The notes under the pieces: generated by a model | Told to the model about the DNA's origin: nothing | Database searches by the model: none | Seen by the model: the letters and a program-made list of their open reading frames with translations, nothing else | In this document: positions 1 through 8,919 of the stretch, piece by piece | Numbering within the stretch: position 1 is the first letter of the stretch | How the letters are laid out: the number at the start of each line of letters is the position of its first letter | Position numbers and translations under genes: made by a program | NCBI RefSeq assembly: GCF_009295825.1 | Contig: NZ_WHKF01000001.1 | Span: 62,001-126,000 of the forward strand | DNA: 64,000 nucleotides | Direction of reading: 5' to 3' | Source of the DNA: Marinifilum sp. N1E240 | GTDB taxonomy: Bacteria > Bacteroidota > Bacteroidia > Bacteroidales > Marinifilaceae

Positions 1-852
1 GCAAATGGTGGTGTTTTTGAACCATTATTCACAAAAGATGACGCAATCATCTCTGATGAGTTGAATCACGCTTCTATTATTGATGGAGTTCGTTTGTGTA
101 AAGCTGCTCGCTACCGTTACAAGCACGCTGATATGGCTGATTTGGAAGAACAATTAAAAGTTTCTCAAGCTCAGCGTTTCCGTATCATCGTTACCGATGG
201 TGTTTTCTCTATGGATGGTGACATTGCTCGTTTGAACGAGATTTGTGACTTGGCAGATAAGTACAATGCATTGGTAATGGTTGACGATAGCCACGCTTCT
301 GGATTTATTGGAAAAACGGGTCGTGGAACTCACGAGTATCACAACTGTATGGATCGTGTTGATATCATTACTTCAACATTAGGAAAAGCATTGGGTGGAG
401 CACTTGGTGGATTTACAACTGGTAAGGCAGAAGTAATTGATATGTTACGTCAGCGTTCTCGTCCATATTTGTTCTCAAATTCATTGTCTCCGGTAATTGT
501 AGGTGCTTCTATTGCAGTATTCGATATGTTGACAGAGTCAACGGAATTGCGCGATAAGGTAATTTCTAATGCACAATATTTTAAAGAAGGATTATTGAAA
601 GCTGGTTTTGATGTTAAGCCATCTGATTCTGCTATTAATGCTTTGATGCTTTACGATGCGGTATTGTCTCAGCAATTTGCTGCTAAATTATTAGATGAAG
701 GAATTTATGTAATTGGATTCTATTATCCGGTTGTACCAAAAGGACAAGCTAGAATTCGTATTCAACTTTCTGCAGCTCACGAACAAGCTCATTTGGATAA
801 GGCTTTAGCTGCTTTCATTAAGATTGGAAAAGAATTGAAAGTAATTGAGTAA
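1..852 (+). CDS. kbl: Glycine C-acetyltransferase (2-amino-3-ketobutyrate CoA ligase), 5'-truncated by the window edge
   Basis: The reading frame is open from base 1, so the start lies upstream and about 283 C-terminal residues are present; the family is usually about 395 aa. It is a fold-type I PLP enzyme of the alpha-oxoamine synthase family. The segment [13 protein letters not shown], the metal-free D-D-S-H motif (VDDSHASG) and the PLP-lysine motif STLGKALGG (Lys codon 385-387) are visible. The enzyme converts 2-amino-3-oxobutyrate and CoA to glycine and acetyl-CoA in threonine breakdown. Related enzymes (serine palmitoyltransferase, KAPA synthase) share the fold. The residues around the lysine and the C-terminal [20 protein letters not shown] segment favour Kbl. 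Confidence 0.85.
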   Translation, partial: ANGGVFEPLFTKDDAIISDELNHASIIDGVRLCKAARYRYKHADMADLEEQLKVSQAQRFRIIVTDGVFSMDGDIARLNEICDLADKYNALVMVDDSHASGFIGKTGRGTHEYHNCMDRVDIITSTLGKALGGALGGFTTGKAEVIDMLRQRSRPYLFSNSLSPVIVGASIAVFDMLTESTELRDKVISNAQYFKEGLLKAGFDVKPSDSAINALMLYDAVLSQQFAAKLLDEGIYVIGFYYPVVPKGQARIRIQLSAAHEQAHLDKALAAFIKIGKELKVIE

Positions 853-871
853 GAGATATTTCTATAGATTT

Positions 872-913
872 AATGAGGTGTCAGTTATTTTGTAACTTTT
901 ACCTCATTTTTTT
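872..913 (+). terminator. Stem-loop terminator after kbl
   Basis: AATGAGGT (872-879) pairs with ACCTCATT (901-908). A second inner stem, AGTTA/TAACT (883-887 with 893-897), stacks inside it, and a T-run follows. The position 20 bases after the kbl stop fits a rho-independent terminator. Confidence 0.6.
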
Positions 914-931
914 ACATCATATTCTATTGTC

Positions 932-1585
932 ATGAGAAACTTTGTTCTAATTCTGTGTTTTTCTATTCTTTCGGTATCAGGATATTCACAATATTATAAA
1001 GATCAAACTTATTTTATTGGAGCATCTTTAGGCTATCAATATCCATTGGGAGATTTTGGTGATCAGGCGAAAGCTGGTCCTTCTTTTCGTTTAACTGCTC
1101 AAAAAATGTTGAACAAGAAATTAAGTGTTGGAGCAGAATTATCCTATAGTTTATTGGGACAGGATAAGTTTTGGGATGGAAGTCATTTGGGAAAATATAA
1201 TGTCGATTACAATATTGGTTCGGCTCTGCTACGAGCTTCGTATTATTTCGACAGTTGGGATCGAGATTTCAGACCCTATGCATCATTGGCGTTTGGATAC
1301 TACTATTATCGAAATAAGATCGATTTTACGGCTACTTCAGGTGGAACAAGCAATCAGGATAGAACGATAACAGAAAACAAGGTAGGATTGGCTCCTAACG
1401 TGGGATTTTTATATCATTTATCAGATAGCTGGAGCTTTGATATGAATTTGAGATTTACCTACATTCCTAATTTCCCAGATTCGGTTTCGGCAAAGGATGA
1501 GTACGGAGAGACCTATCAATATTTCTTAGGTTTTGATAAAATATCTCTCCCTGAATTGTCAGTAGGACTGTTCTATCGCTTTTAG
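932..1585 (+). CDS. Outer-membrane beta-barrel protein
   Basis: 217 aa with a clear Sec signal peptide (hydrophobic residues 3-17, likely cleavage after SGYSQ). The remainder has alternating aromatic and polar strands typical of an eight-stranded OmpA/OmpW-like barrel. It ends in Phe (GLFYRF), the usual signature for BAM-dependent insertion. No enzymatic motif is seen. It sits alone between kbl and a convergent kinase gene, and its stop codon overlaps the neighbour's stop by 4 bases. The specific role is unknown; it may be a porin-like or structural surface protein. Confidence 0.75.
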   Translation: MRNFVLILCFSILSVSGYSQYYKDQTYFIGASLGYQYPLGDFGDQAKAGPSFRLTAQKMLNKKLSVGAELSYSLLGQDKFWDGSHLGKYNVDYNIGSALLRASYYFDSWDRDFRPYASLAFGYYYYRNKIDFTATSGGTSNQDRTITENKVGLAPNVGFLYHLSDSWSFDMNLRFTYIPNFPDSVSAKDEYGETYQYFLGFDKISLPELSVGLFYRF

Positions 1586-2196
1586 AACAATCCGTGAATT
1601 TTTGCTTCTACTTTATCAACAATGCTGTTTAAATCTGCAGGATTGTCAAGGAAATCAATATTATCTGCATCAATAATCAGAAGGTTTCCGTGCGTGTATT
1701 CGCTAATCCATTTTTCATATCGGTCATTTAGATTTTTAAGATAATCCAAACGAATGGTTTCCTCATAATCGCGACCACGTTTTTGAATCTGACTTACTAA
1801 AGTTGGGACCGACGATTTTAAATAAATCAATAAATCTGGAGCTTGAACCATTGAGCCCATCAATTTGAACAAATTGCAATAGTTTTGAAAATCACGCTCC
1901 GACATTAAGCCCATATCGTAAAGATTGGGAGCAAAAATCATTGCATCTTCGTAGATTGTACGATCTTGTACAACATTTTTACCAGAGTTACGAATTTCCA
2001 TAATCTGGTTAAACCTACTTTTTAGAAAATAGATTTGAAGATTGAACGACCATCTTTGCATGTCATCATAGAAATCGTTCAAGTAAGGATTTTCATCCAC
2101 ATCTTCGTAATGTGCATTCCATCCGTATTGTTTGGCTAATAGTTCTGTTAATGTTGTTTTTCCGGATCCAATATTACCGGCTACTGCAATATGCAT
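1582..2196 (-). CDS. Deoxynucleoside kinase (dNK family), copy 1
   Basis: 204 aa, the normal length for bacterial deoxyadenosine/deoxyguanosine kinases. The P-loop GNIGSGKTTL is at residues 7-16. The substrate-side motif DRTIYEDA and the LID motif KRGRDYEE are present. The enzyme phosphorylates purine or pyrimidine deoxynucleosides in the salvage pathway. The next upstream gene on the same strand encodes a close paralogue, and about 45 bases separate the two, so they are probably co-transcribed. Substrate preference (dA, dG or dC) cannot be read from the sequence. Confidence 0.9.
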   Translation of the reverse strand: MHIAVAGNIGSGKTTLTELLAKQYGWNAHYEDVDENPYLNDFYDDMQRWSFNLQIYFLKSRFNQIMEIRNSGKNVVQDRTIYEDAMIFAPNLYDMGLMSERDFQNYCNLFKLMGSMVQAPDLLIYLKSSVPTLVSQIQKRGRDYEETIRLDYLKNLNDRYEKWISEYTHGNLLIIDADNIDFLDNPADLNSIVDKVEAKIHGLF

Positions 2197-2240
2197 AATT
2201 GAATATTATTTGGGCGACTCAAGGTCGATAAACACATTTG

Positions 2241-2858
2241 TTATTTAAATAAACCGTGAAGTTGAGCATCAATTTTTGTGATTACCTCACTCATGTCTTT
2301 AGGGTTTTTAAGGAAATCAATATTATCTACATCGATAATTAAGAGTTTTCCATTAGTGTATCCGTTAATCCAGGCTTCGTAACGCTCGTTTAAGCGCTTC
2401 AAATAGTCTAAACGTATGGTTTCTTCATAATCGCGACCACGAGCCTGAATATGTTCAACCAAAGTTGGTATTGAGGCACGCAAATAAATCAATAAATCTG
2501 GTGGTTGAATTAGAGAACTCATGATGTCGAAAAGAGAAAGATAATTGTCAAAATCTCTTTTAGGCATAAGACTCATTGACTCCAAATTTGGAGCAAATAT
2601 ATAAGCGTCTTCGTATATTGTTCTGTCCTGAATAATGTCTTTACCAGACTCACGTAAAGCCAAAACCTGATTAAATCGACTATTTAAGAAATGGATTTGA
2701 AGGGCAAACGACCAACGTTTCATATCTTCATAAAAATCGTTCAAATACGGATTGTCATCAACATCTTCGAAATGAGCTTCCCAGCCGTAATGTTTAGCCA
2801 ATAATCCAGCCAGAGTGGTCTTTCCGGCACCTATGTTTCCTGCAACTGCAATGTGCAT
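2241..2858 (-). CDS. Deoxynucleoside kinase (dNK family), copy 2
   Basis: An open frame begins at 2888, but the start at 2858 (MHIAVAGNIGAGKTTL) is preferred because the paralogue downstream begins identically; this gives 205 aa. The P-loop GNIGAGKTT, DRTIYEDA and ARGRDYEE are present. It is highly similar to the adjacent copy along its whole length, with the clearest differences around residues 75-115. Paired purine deoxynucleoside kinases are known in other bacteria, where the two subunits differ in substrate and may form heterodimers. Whether that holds here is inference. Confidence 0.9.
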   Translation of the reverse strand: MHIAVAGNIGAGKTTLAGLLAKHYGWEAHFEDVDDNPYLNDFYEDMKRWSFALQIHFLNSRFNQVLALRESGKDIIQDRTIYEDAYIFAPNLESMSLMPKRDFDNYLSLFDIMSSLIQPPDLLIYLRASIPTLVEHIQARGRDYEETIRLDYLKRLNERYEAWINGYTNGKLLIIDVDNIDFLKNPKDMSEVITKIDAQLHGLFK

Positions 2859-2957
2859 ATTTATGTTTAATTTTATTGGAAAATGCAACTAAAATTAGTA
2901 ATATTTTTCGGGATATCAATCCCTTAGGATAGATGCTTGAATACAGTTTCTTTTGAA

Positions 2958-3728
2958 TCAGAAACTTAGCTTTTTTATTGATATTGAATTTTCATTAGAG
3001 AGGTAAATTCTGTCACTGAGAATTCTTAAACTTTTAGGAGTAACATTATTGAAACGATAAATTTCGGTATCCCTTCTTGAGTATTGTTCATAACGAAAAA
3101 TACCGATTGAGTTCCAATAAAATATTTCATTTTTAATGAGATTAAAATCAGTAATGTTGGGCAATAGGATTTTACGATCATATTGCCCATTTTGATCTAA
3201 TTTTAAAATTCCTTTTTCGGGGAAAAGAAGATACAAATCACCATTGTATTCATAAAAATCAGTTGCGGTATGGTTAGTAAAGAATGTACTTAATAGCATA
3301 CTTTCGGTCAAAATTTCACCGGTATTCGAAATTTGAATGCACTGATTATCGATTTCGTTATAGGTCCAAAATCCACCACTTTGAGAGGAACAAACCAAAT
3401 CTGTTTCGTTATCCGAGAAATCGTATAAATCTATTTCATTGCCAATTTTGACAAGATTTCTATCTAAAAAAAGGATGGTGTTGAAATCCTTGTAAAAAAC
3501 CAGAATTCTTAAGGGATCTGATACATCAATTGAACTTATTGCTCCCAAAGATTGATCGGAATAATTGTATAATTTATTCCCATTTGAATCAAATTTGGTC
3601 AATTCAGCCTCTTGAACTGTATAAATATAATTCAGATGATCAACCTCGAAAAAATCATGTGGTGTATTTATTTCATTGATATCCGGGTTAGGAATCAATA
3701 GTTTGAACCAAATAAGTAGAGCGATCAT
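2958..3728 (-). CDS. Beta-propeller-like protein of unknown function, partner of GH3-family gene
   Basis: 256 aa. The short hydrophobic N-terminus (MIALLIWFKLLIP) may be an anchor or a weak signal. The rest is all-beta with repeated blocks of about 40 residues ending in patterns such as 'KFDSNGNKLY' and 'KLDQNGQYDRKI', which look like WD40/NHL-type propeller blades. No catalytic motif is seen. The start codon is 7 bases from the stop of the upstream GH3-like gene on the same strand, so the two are probably one transcript. I do not recognise a specific family. Confidence 0.6.
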   Translation of the reverse strand: MIALLIWFKLLIPNPDINEINTPHDFFEVDHLNYIYTVQEAELTKFDSNGNKLYNYSDQSLGAISSIDVSDPLRILVFYKDFNTILFLDRNLVKIGNEIDLYDFSDNETDLVCSSQSGGFWTYNEIDNQCIQISNTGEILTESMLLSTFFTNHTATDFYEYNGDLYLLFPEKGILKLDQNGQYDRKILLPNITDFNLIKNEIFYWNSIGIFRYEQYSRRDTEIYRFNNVTPKSLRILSDRIYLSNENSISIKKLSF

Positions 3729-3735
3729 ATTCTGA

Positions 3736-5247
3736 TTAGAAATTTTCCTTTAAAAGTTCCTCTAAGATATCACGATTATTCGATAATCGGGGAACTTTAT
3801 TTTGTCCGCCTAATTTGCCTTTAGATTTTAGCCAATTGTAGAATAAACCTTGTTTGGCAATAGTGACAATTGGTTTTTCTAAGGTGATATTTTTGTAACG
3901 TTTGGCTTCGTAATCAGAATTTAAGCTCATTAAGGCATTATCGAGAACAAAGTTGAACTCCTCTATGTTATTGGGTGCCTTTTCAAATTCAATTAGCCAT
4001 TGGTGAGTTCCTTTTTGATCCTTACCCATAAAAACTGGAGCAGCAGTGTACTCTTTGATGACTGAATTTGTTTTTTCATAGGCAATTTTCATTGCTTTTT
4101 CAGCATTGTCGATAATTATCTCTTCTCCAAAAGCATTCATGTACAGCTTTGTTCGTCCCGATATTTTAAATTTAAATGGCTCTTTTGAGGTAAAATGTAT
4201 TGTATCTCCAATTTGATATCTCCAAAGTCCGCCATTTGTTGTAATCAACATGGCGTAATTTTCAAAAAGTTCTACTTCTTCAAGGCTTAGTGCTTTAGGA
4301 TGTTCATCATTGATTTTATCTAAAGGAATAAATTCGTAATAAATACCATAGTCGAGCATCAATAACATAGCATCATCATGTGGATTATCCTGAATGCCAA
4401 AGAATCCTTCAGAAGCATTGTAGGTTTCCAGATAATTCATATTTGAAGAGGGTAGTATTTCTTTAAACTGCTCTCTGTAAGGCGTAAAACTTACACCACC
4501 ATGGACAAATAATTCAAGATTAGGCCAAATTTCGTGAATGTGATTCTTTCCAGAAACTTTTAAAATGTGTTTTAACAAAACCAAAAACCACGATGGCACG
4601 CCGGAAAGACTGGTTACATTCTCGTTGAGAGTAGCTTCCGTCATCTTTTTTAGTTTTTCTTCCCACTCATCTAAAAGAACTATCGATGTATCAGGCGTTC
4701 TTATAAAATCAGCCCAAAAAGGTAGGTTTTGAATGATGATTGCGGAAAGATCGCCGTAGTAGGAATCATTCTGAATATTGTTGATTTGATGGCTGCCACC
4801 TAAAGTTAAACCTTTACCATACAAGATACCTGTATCAGGAAATTGTGAGGTGTAAATTGCAAGAATATCTTTTCCTCCTCTAAAATGACAATCTTCTAAG
4901 GCCTCTTTACTAACAGGTATAAATTTACTTTTAGAATTTGTTGTGCCTGATGATTTTGCAAACCACTTTATTTCTGAGGGCCAAAATATATTTTGTTCTC
5001 CCTTTCTTAATCTATCAATGTAGTTTTCAATATCTTCATAAGAATGCACTGGAAGACGATTTTTAAAATCACTTAAAGTTTGGATCGATTTAAAATCATA
5101 TTTTCTTCCCCATTCCGTACTAGACGCCTGATCAAGCAATTGAGTTAAAGTTTCCCTCTGAACCTCAATAGGATGATCTTTAAAGAAATCGATTTGCGAT
5201 AGTCTTTTGGTATTAAACCAGCCGACAAGAGAATTAATAAAAGCCAT
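3736..5247 (-). CDS. GH3 auxin-responsive-promoter family protein (acyl-adenylate-forming)
   Basis: 503 aa, the usual bacterial GH3-family length. GH3 proteins belong to the ANL adenylating superfamily; plant members conjugate hormones to amino acids. The conserved block WFAKSSGTTNSKSKFIPVS (P-loop-like nucleotide-binding motif) is present near residue 95. Further along are YNASEGFF, and LWRYQIGDTI with the conserved Asp. Bacterial members are common in Bacteroidota, but their substrate is not established. The gene leads a two-gene transcript with the propeller-like protein. Confidence 0.85.
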   Translation of the reverse strand: MAFINSLVGWFNTKRLSQIDFFKDHPIEVQRETLTQLLDQASSTEWGRKYDFKSIQTLSDFKNRLPVHSYEDIENYIDRLRKGEQNIFWPSEIKWFAKSSGTTNSKSKFIPVSKEALEDCHFRGGKDILAIYTSQFPDTGILYGKGLTLGGSHQINNIQNDSYYGDLSAIIIQNLPFWADFIRTPDTSIVLLDEWEEKLKKMTEATLNENVTSLSGVPSWFLVLLKHILKVSGKNHIHEIWPNLELFVHGGVSFTPYREQFKEILPSSNMNYLETYNASEGFFGIQDNPHDDAMLLMLDYGIYYEFIPLDKINDEHPKALSLEEVELFENYAMLITTNGGLWRYQIGDTIHFTSKEPFKFKISGRTKLYMNAFGEEIIIDNAEKAMKIAYEKTNSVIKEYTAAPVFMGKDQKGTHQWLIEFEKAPNNIEEFNFVLDNALMSLNSDYEAKRYKNITLEKPIVTIAKQGLFYNWLKSKGKLGGQNKVPRLSNNRDILEELLKENF

Positions 5248-5378
5248 GTTTGTAGTTTTAACTGTTCTAAATATAATTAAATTTTAAAAGGCAAATGCTT
5301 TCAAATCTGTATAAATTACTGCTATTATGTTGGTTTTTGTTATATTTGATGATCATTACATATTTTAGCTAACCCACA

Positions 5379-5921
5379 ATGAATATACTCGACATTTTAA
5401 TAGGATTACCACTTCTTTGGGCAATTTATAAAGGATTTACTAAAGGATTAATAATTGAAGTAGCTACCTTATTGGCTTTAATTCTTGGAATTTATGGAGC
5501 AATACATTTCTCCGATTTTACAGCAGATTTTATACAAAATAAATTCGATTATCATTCCCAGTACATGGGTGCAATAGCATTTGTGGTAACATTCTTATTA
5601 ATTGTTATCATTTTAAATGTGTTAGGAAAAATGTTGAATACATTGGTTGAGGCTGTTGCTTTAGGTATGATTAATCGAATACTTGGTGTAGTTTTTGGCT
5701 TGCTTAAAGGAATTATTATTTTGAGTATAGTGGTGTATTTTGTTAATTACCTGGATAAAAAGATCAACTTTATTTCGGAGGAGAAAAAGGAAAATAGTAT
5801 TCTATATCAGCCTATGGTAATGATTTCGGAAACATTGTTTGACATTTTCGATTCTGATTTTGCAGGAGCAACAGATAAGATAAAAGAAGAAGTTAAAAAG
5901 CAAGTTCCTATTGAAGTGTAA
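5379..5921 (+). CDS. CvpA family membrane protein
   Basis: 180 aa. Four predicted membrane helices occur in the first ~130 residues (around 5-20, 26-48, 65-85 and 100-125), followed by a charged cytoplasmic tail. The N-terminal MNILDILIGLPLLWAIYKGF and the glycine-rich helix GFTKGLIIEVATLLALILGIYG match the CvpA (colicin V production) family. In other bacteria the family is linked to envelope homeostasis and bile or charge stress. The stop codon overlaps the next gene's ATG (TAATG), implying translational coupling. Confidence 0.8.
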   Translation: MNILDILIGLPLLWAIYKGFTKGLIIEVATLLALILGIYGAIHFSDFTADFIQNKFDYHSQYMGAIAFVVTFLLIVIILNVLGKMLNTLVEAVALGMINRILGVVFGLLKGIIILSIVVYFVNYLDKKINFISEEKKENSILYQPMVMISETLFDIFDSDFAGATDKIKEEVKKQVPIEV

Positions 5922-6949
5922 TGAAGCAAACCATAAAGAAGTACCTAAACAAACTACCCAAAAGAAGAGTCAGACATTTTGAAGGATTTTGTCCCAATTG
6001 TGAATTTCCGGTTAACGGGCAATTTTGTTCAAATTGTGGTCAATCAACAAAAAGTTTTCATCGACCTTTCTGGACGGTTGTAACTGAATCTTTAGGTGAT
6101 GCCTTATCATTAGATAACAGATTAATACATACTCTGTTTCCTTTATTTTTTAACCCAGGATATCTTACCCGTGAATTTATGCGAGGCAGGAGAGCCAGAT
6201 ATACTCCTCCTTTTCGTCTTTATTTATTTCTAACATTTTTTGCCTTTCTATTGCTTGCCTATAATCATAAGCCAGAAAGTGATATGACCAAGAATCTGTC
6301 TTTAGAGAATCAAGATGGAAACAAGTTGGATATGGTTTCTTTTCTTGAAGAAATGGTTGGTAAGAATGAGGCTGAATTAGATAGTTTGGTATCTGATACT
6401 GTGGTACAGAATCAGTTGAAAAATGGAATTATTTCTTTTAATTCAGAAAAAAGTATTGATTTATTTCAAGATTCAATTGAAAATAAAGAGGCTGAAGATA
6501 ATGGGAGAGAGTTAATTGAGGATAGTAAAATTAGAGAGTTAATCGAAATGTGGAAATTAAATCCATCTTTGATGATGGATAGTGCTTTTAAGAAACTGTC
6601 TCAAACCTTATTGTTGATATTACCATTGTTTGCATTGTCTTTGGCTTTAATGTATCTAAGAAGAAGGCGTTACATGCTTGAGCATTTGTTGATTTCTCTA
6701 AATTTCCATTCTTTTATTTTCGTATTGGTTATTGTAAGTGAATTAATATTGTTGATGAATGTATCCTATCTAAACTCTTTCGCTTTATACTTGTATTTTT
6801 TGATACCAATTCAATTGTTTTTAACCATGAAATTTTATTACAAACAGTCGTGGATAAAGACTTTTTTTAAGTTTATAATCGTTTCCTTTATTTATAACAT
6901 TTTGCTTTTAACGGGTGTGATAATTAGTTTGGTTGCGATGATTGCTTAA
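5921..6949 (+). CDS. DUF3667 protein: N-terminal zinc ribbon plus C-terminal membrane helices
   Basis: 342 aa. Residues 24-41 form a four-Cys zinc ribbon (CPNCEFP...FCSNCGQ). The following stretch (HRPFWTVVTESLGDALSLD, then LFFNPGYLTREFMRGRRARYTPP) is the hallmark of the DUF3667 family. One hydrophobic helix lies around residues 98-115, and about four lie in the C-terminal third. An acidic linker of roughly 100 residues separates the halves. Function is unknown. The 1-base overlap with cvpA links it to that membrane protein. Confidence 0.8.
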   Translation: MKQTIKKYLNKLPKRRVRHFEGFCPNCEFPVNGQFCSNCGQSTKSFHRPFWTVVTESLGDALSLDNRLIHTLFPLFFNPGYLTREFMRGRRARYTPPFRLYLFLTFFAFLLLAYNHKPESDMTKNLSLENQDGNKLDMVSFLEEMVGKNEAELDSLVSDTVVQNQLKNGIISFNSEKSIDLFQDSIENKEAEDNGRELIEDSKIRELIEMWKLNPSLMMDSAFKKLSQTLLLILPLFALSLALMYLRRRRYMLEHLLISLNFHSFIFVLVIVSELILLMNVSYLNSFALYLYFLIPIQLFLTMKFYYKQSWIKTFFKFIIVSFIYNILLLTGVIISLVAMIA

Positions 6950-6966
6950 GAACCAAATTTATAGAC

Positions 6967-6995
6967 TTGAGGAAAGAACAAATTTCTTATCTTTG
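6967..6995 (+). promoter_or_regulatory. Bacteroidota-type promoter of tyrS
   Basis: CTTG (6966-6969) is followed by 18 bases and then TATCTTTG (6988-6995), a perfect TAnnTTTG -7 box. The 18-base spacing is the same as for the two tRNA-Gln promoters in this window. The box lies 50 bases upstream of the tyrS ATG. Confidence 0.6.
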
Positions 6996-7045
6996 TCAGT
7001 CAAAAATTAGATAAGTATATCCTAATCAGGAAAAAAATAGAACAA

Positions 7046-8338
7046 ATGAATTTTATAGAAGAACTCCAATGGCGTGGCATGATCCACGATATGATGCCGG
7101 GAATAGAAGAACAACTTGCAAAAGAATTGACATCGGCTTATGTGGGAATTGATCCAACAGCGGATTCTTTGCATATTGGTCACCTTGTTGGTGTTATGAT
7201 GTTGAAACATTTCCAGGTTGCAGGTCACAAGCCAATTGTATTGGTAGGTGGTGCTACAGGTATGATTGGAGATCCATCAGGAAAATCACAAGAGAGAAAT
7301 TTATTGGATGAAAAAACACTTCGTCACAATCAGGAATGTTTGCGTGCTCAGCTAACAAAATTTATGGATTTTGATTCTGATGCTGATAATGCTGCCGAAA
7401 TGGTAAACAATTACGATTGGATGAAAAATTTCTCATTCCTTGATTTTATTCGTGATATTGGAAAACACATTCCAGTAAATTACATGATGAGTAAGGATTC
7501 TGTAAAGAAAAGATTGAGTGCGGATTCGAAAGCAGGAATGTCTTTTACCGAATTTACTTATCAATTGGTTCAGGGAACTGACTTTTTAGAATTGTACCGT
7601 TCTAAAAACTGTAAATTGCAAATGGGAGGTTCCGATCAGTGGGGAAATATCACGACTGGAACTGAATTGATTAGAAGAAAAGAAGGTGGTACAGCATGGG
7701 CAATTACCTGCCCGTTGATTACCAAAGCTGATGGAGGTAAGTTTGGTAAAACTGAATCAGGAAACATTTGGTTGGATCCAAAGCGTACTTCTCCATATAA
7801 ATTTTACCAGTTTTGGTTGAATACGTCAGATTCTGATGCTGAAAAGTATATTAAGATATTTACACTGATTCCTGGTGAAGAAATAGCGGCCTTGGTTGAA
7901 GAGCACAAGGAAGCACCTCATATGAGAAAACTTCAGCAGCGTTTGGCTAAAGAGGTAACTATCATGATTCACTCCGAAGAGGATTACAATACTGCTGTTG
8001 AAGCTTCTCAAATTTTGTTTGGTAAAGCTACTGCTGATACTTTGAAAAAACTTGATGAAGATACTTTCTTATCAGTTTTTGAAGGAGTTCCACAGTTTCA
8101 GGTTGCAAAATCAGAATTTGAAGCAGGAGTGGATATTGTTGAACTTCTAGCTGTTAAAGCGGAAGTATTTCCATCAAAAGGAGAATTGAGAAGATTGTTT
8201 AAGGGTAATGCAATAAGTATCAATAAGGAAAAGGTACAAAATGCTGAAATGGAAATTACCACAGAACAGCTAATAGCAGATAAATATCTTCTTGTTCAAA
8301 AAGGGAAAAAGAATTATTTTCTGATAGTAGCTTGTTAA
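7046..8338 (+). CDS. tyrS: Tyrosyl-tRNA synthetase
   Basis: 430 aa, matching bacterial class Ic TyrRS. The HIGH motif is seen as SLHIGHLVG near residue 40. The tyrosine-binding block [11 protein letters not shown] and the KMSKS-type loop KFGKTESG follow. The C-terminal ~70 residues look like an S4 RNA-binding domain ([20 protein letters not shown]). It charges tRNA-Tyr in the cytoplasm. The gene is monocistronic here, with its own recognisable promoter upstream. The start at 7046 fits the usual N-terminus. Confidence 0.96.
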   Translation: MNFIEELQWRGMIHDMMPGIEEQLAKELTSAYVGIDPTADSLHIGHLVGVMMLKHFQVAGHKPIVLVGGATGMIGDPSGKSQERNLLDEKTLRHNQECLRAQLTKFMDFDSDADNAAEMVNNYDWMKNFSFLDFIRDIGKHIPVNYMMSKDSVKKRLSADSKAGMSFTEFTYQLVQGTDFLELYRSKNCKLQMGGSDQWGNITTGTELIRRKEGGTAWAITCPLITKADGGKFGKTESGNIWLDPKRTSPYKFYQFWLNTSDSDAEKYIKIFTLIPGEEIAALVEEHKEAPHMRKLQQRLAKEVTIMIHSEEDYNTAVEASQILFGKATADTLKKLDEDTFLSVFEGVPQFQVAKSEFEAGVDIVELLAVKAEVFPSKGELRRLFKGNAISINKEKVQNAEMEITTEQLIADKYLLVQKGKKNYFLIVAC

Positions 8339-8410
8339 TTTGCTGTTTATCTCTTAATTTTAGAAGATATTGTCAAGTATAAAACCAAATCATAACCAAA
8401 AAGAAAAACT

Positions 8411-8872
8411 ATGAAAATTTTAAAGTACGCCTTGATTGTATTATTCTCTGCCGGAATGATGAGCTGTGGCGGCGGCGGTGGCGACGATGAGCCAGATGTT
8501 GATACAACAAAGCCAACAGTAACAATTGCTAATCCAACGGCTAATACCGTTATTAATGCAGGAGATAATTTACCTGTGAATTTTACAGCATCTGATAATA
8601 TTGCCTTAAGTTCATATACTGTTATTATTGCTTATACTGGAGCTAAATCTACTAAGCAAGTTGAGGAATTTTCTTTTGATAGTAGAACCGGTACGGATGC
8701 TGATGGGAATGCACTACCAACAATTTCTGGAGCATCTAAGTCGATTAGTTTTAATGTAGCTACTTTGAGTGATAATAAAGTTGCTCTTGATGGAATGTAT
8801 AAAATTACAATTAGTATTACCGATTCTTCGGATAATGTAAGTACTAAGGAAGTAACATTTGAGATTCAATAA
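8411..8872 (+). CDS. Small lipoprotein with one Ig-like domain (resembles DUF4625)
   Basis: 153 aa. Lipobox GMMSC puts the lipidated Cys at residue 19. The following CGGGGGDDEPD is Gly-rich and acidic, as in surface-exposed Bacteroidota lipoproteins. The rest is a single beta-sandwich of about 125 residues with the 'TKPTVTIANPTANTVINAGDNLPVNF' type opening (shown in part), like DUF4625/Ig-like domains. No enzyme motif is seen. It is monocistronic, flanked upstream by tyrS and downstream by a strong terminator. Function is unknown. Confidence 0.7.
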   Translation: MKILKYALIVLFSAGMMSCGGGGGDDEPDVDTTKPTVTIANPTANTVINAGDNLPVNFTASDNIALSSYTVIIAYTGAKSTKQVEEFSFDSRTGTDADGNALPTISGASKSISFNVATLSDNKVALDGMYKITISITDSSDNVSTKEVTFEIQ

Positions 8873-8890
8873 TTAAGAATCATATAAATC

Positions 8891-8918
8891 AAAAAGGATC
8901 GGTTTACCGATCCTTTTT
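8891..8918. terminator. Bidirectional terminator between the lipoprotein gene and the PP2C phosphatase gene
   Basis: A perfect 12-bp stem (8891-8902 with 8907-8918) closes on a TTTA loop. It has A-runs on the left and T-runs on the right, so it can serve the convergent genes on both strands. Confidence 0.85.
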
Positions 8919-8919
8919 T

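Noticed and set aside
2859-2888. Upstream start for deoxynucleoside kinase copy 2
   Set aside because: The paralogue begins exactly at MHIAVAGN, so the start at 2858 is preferred.
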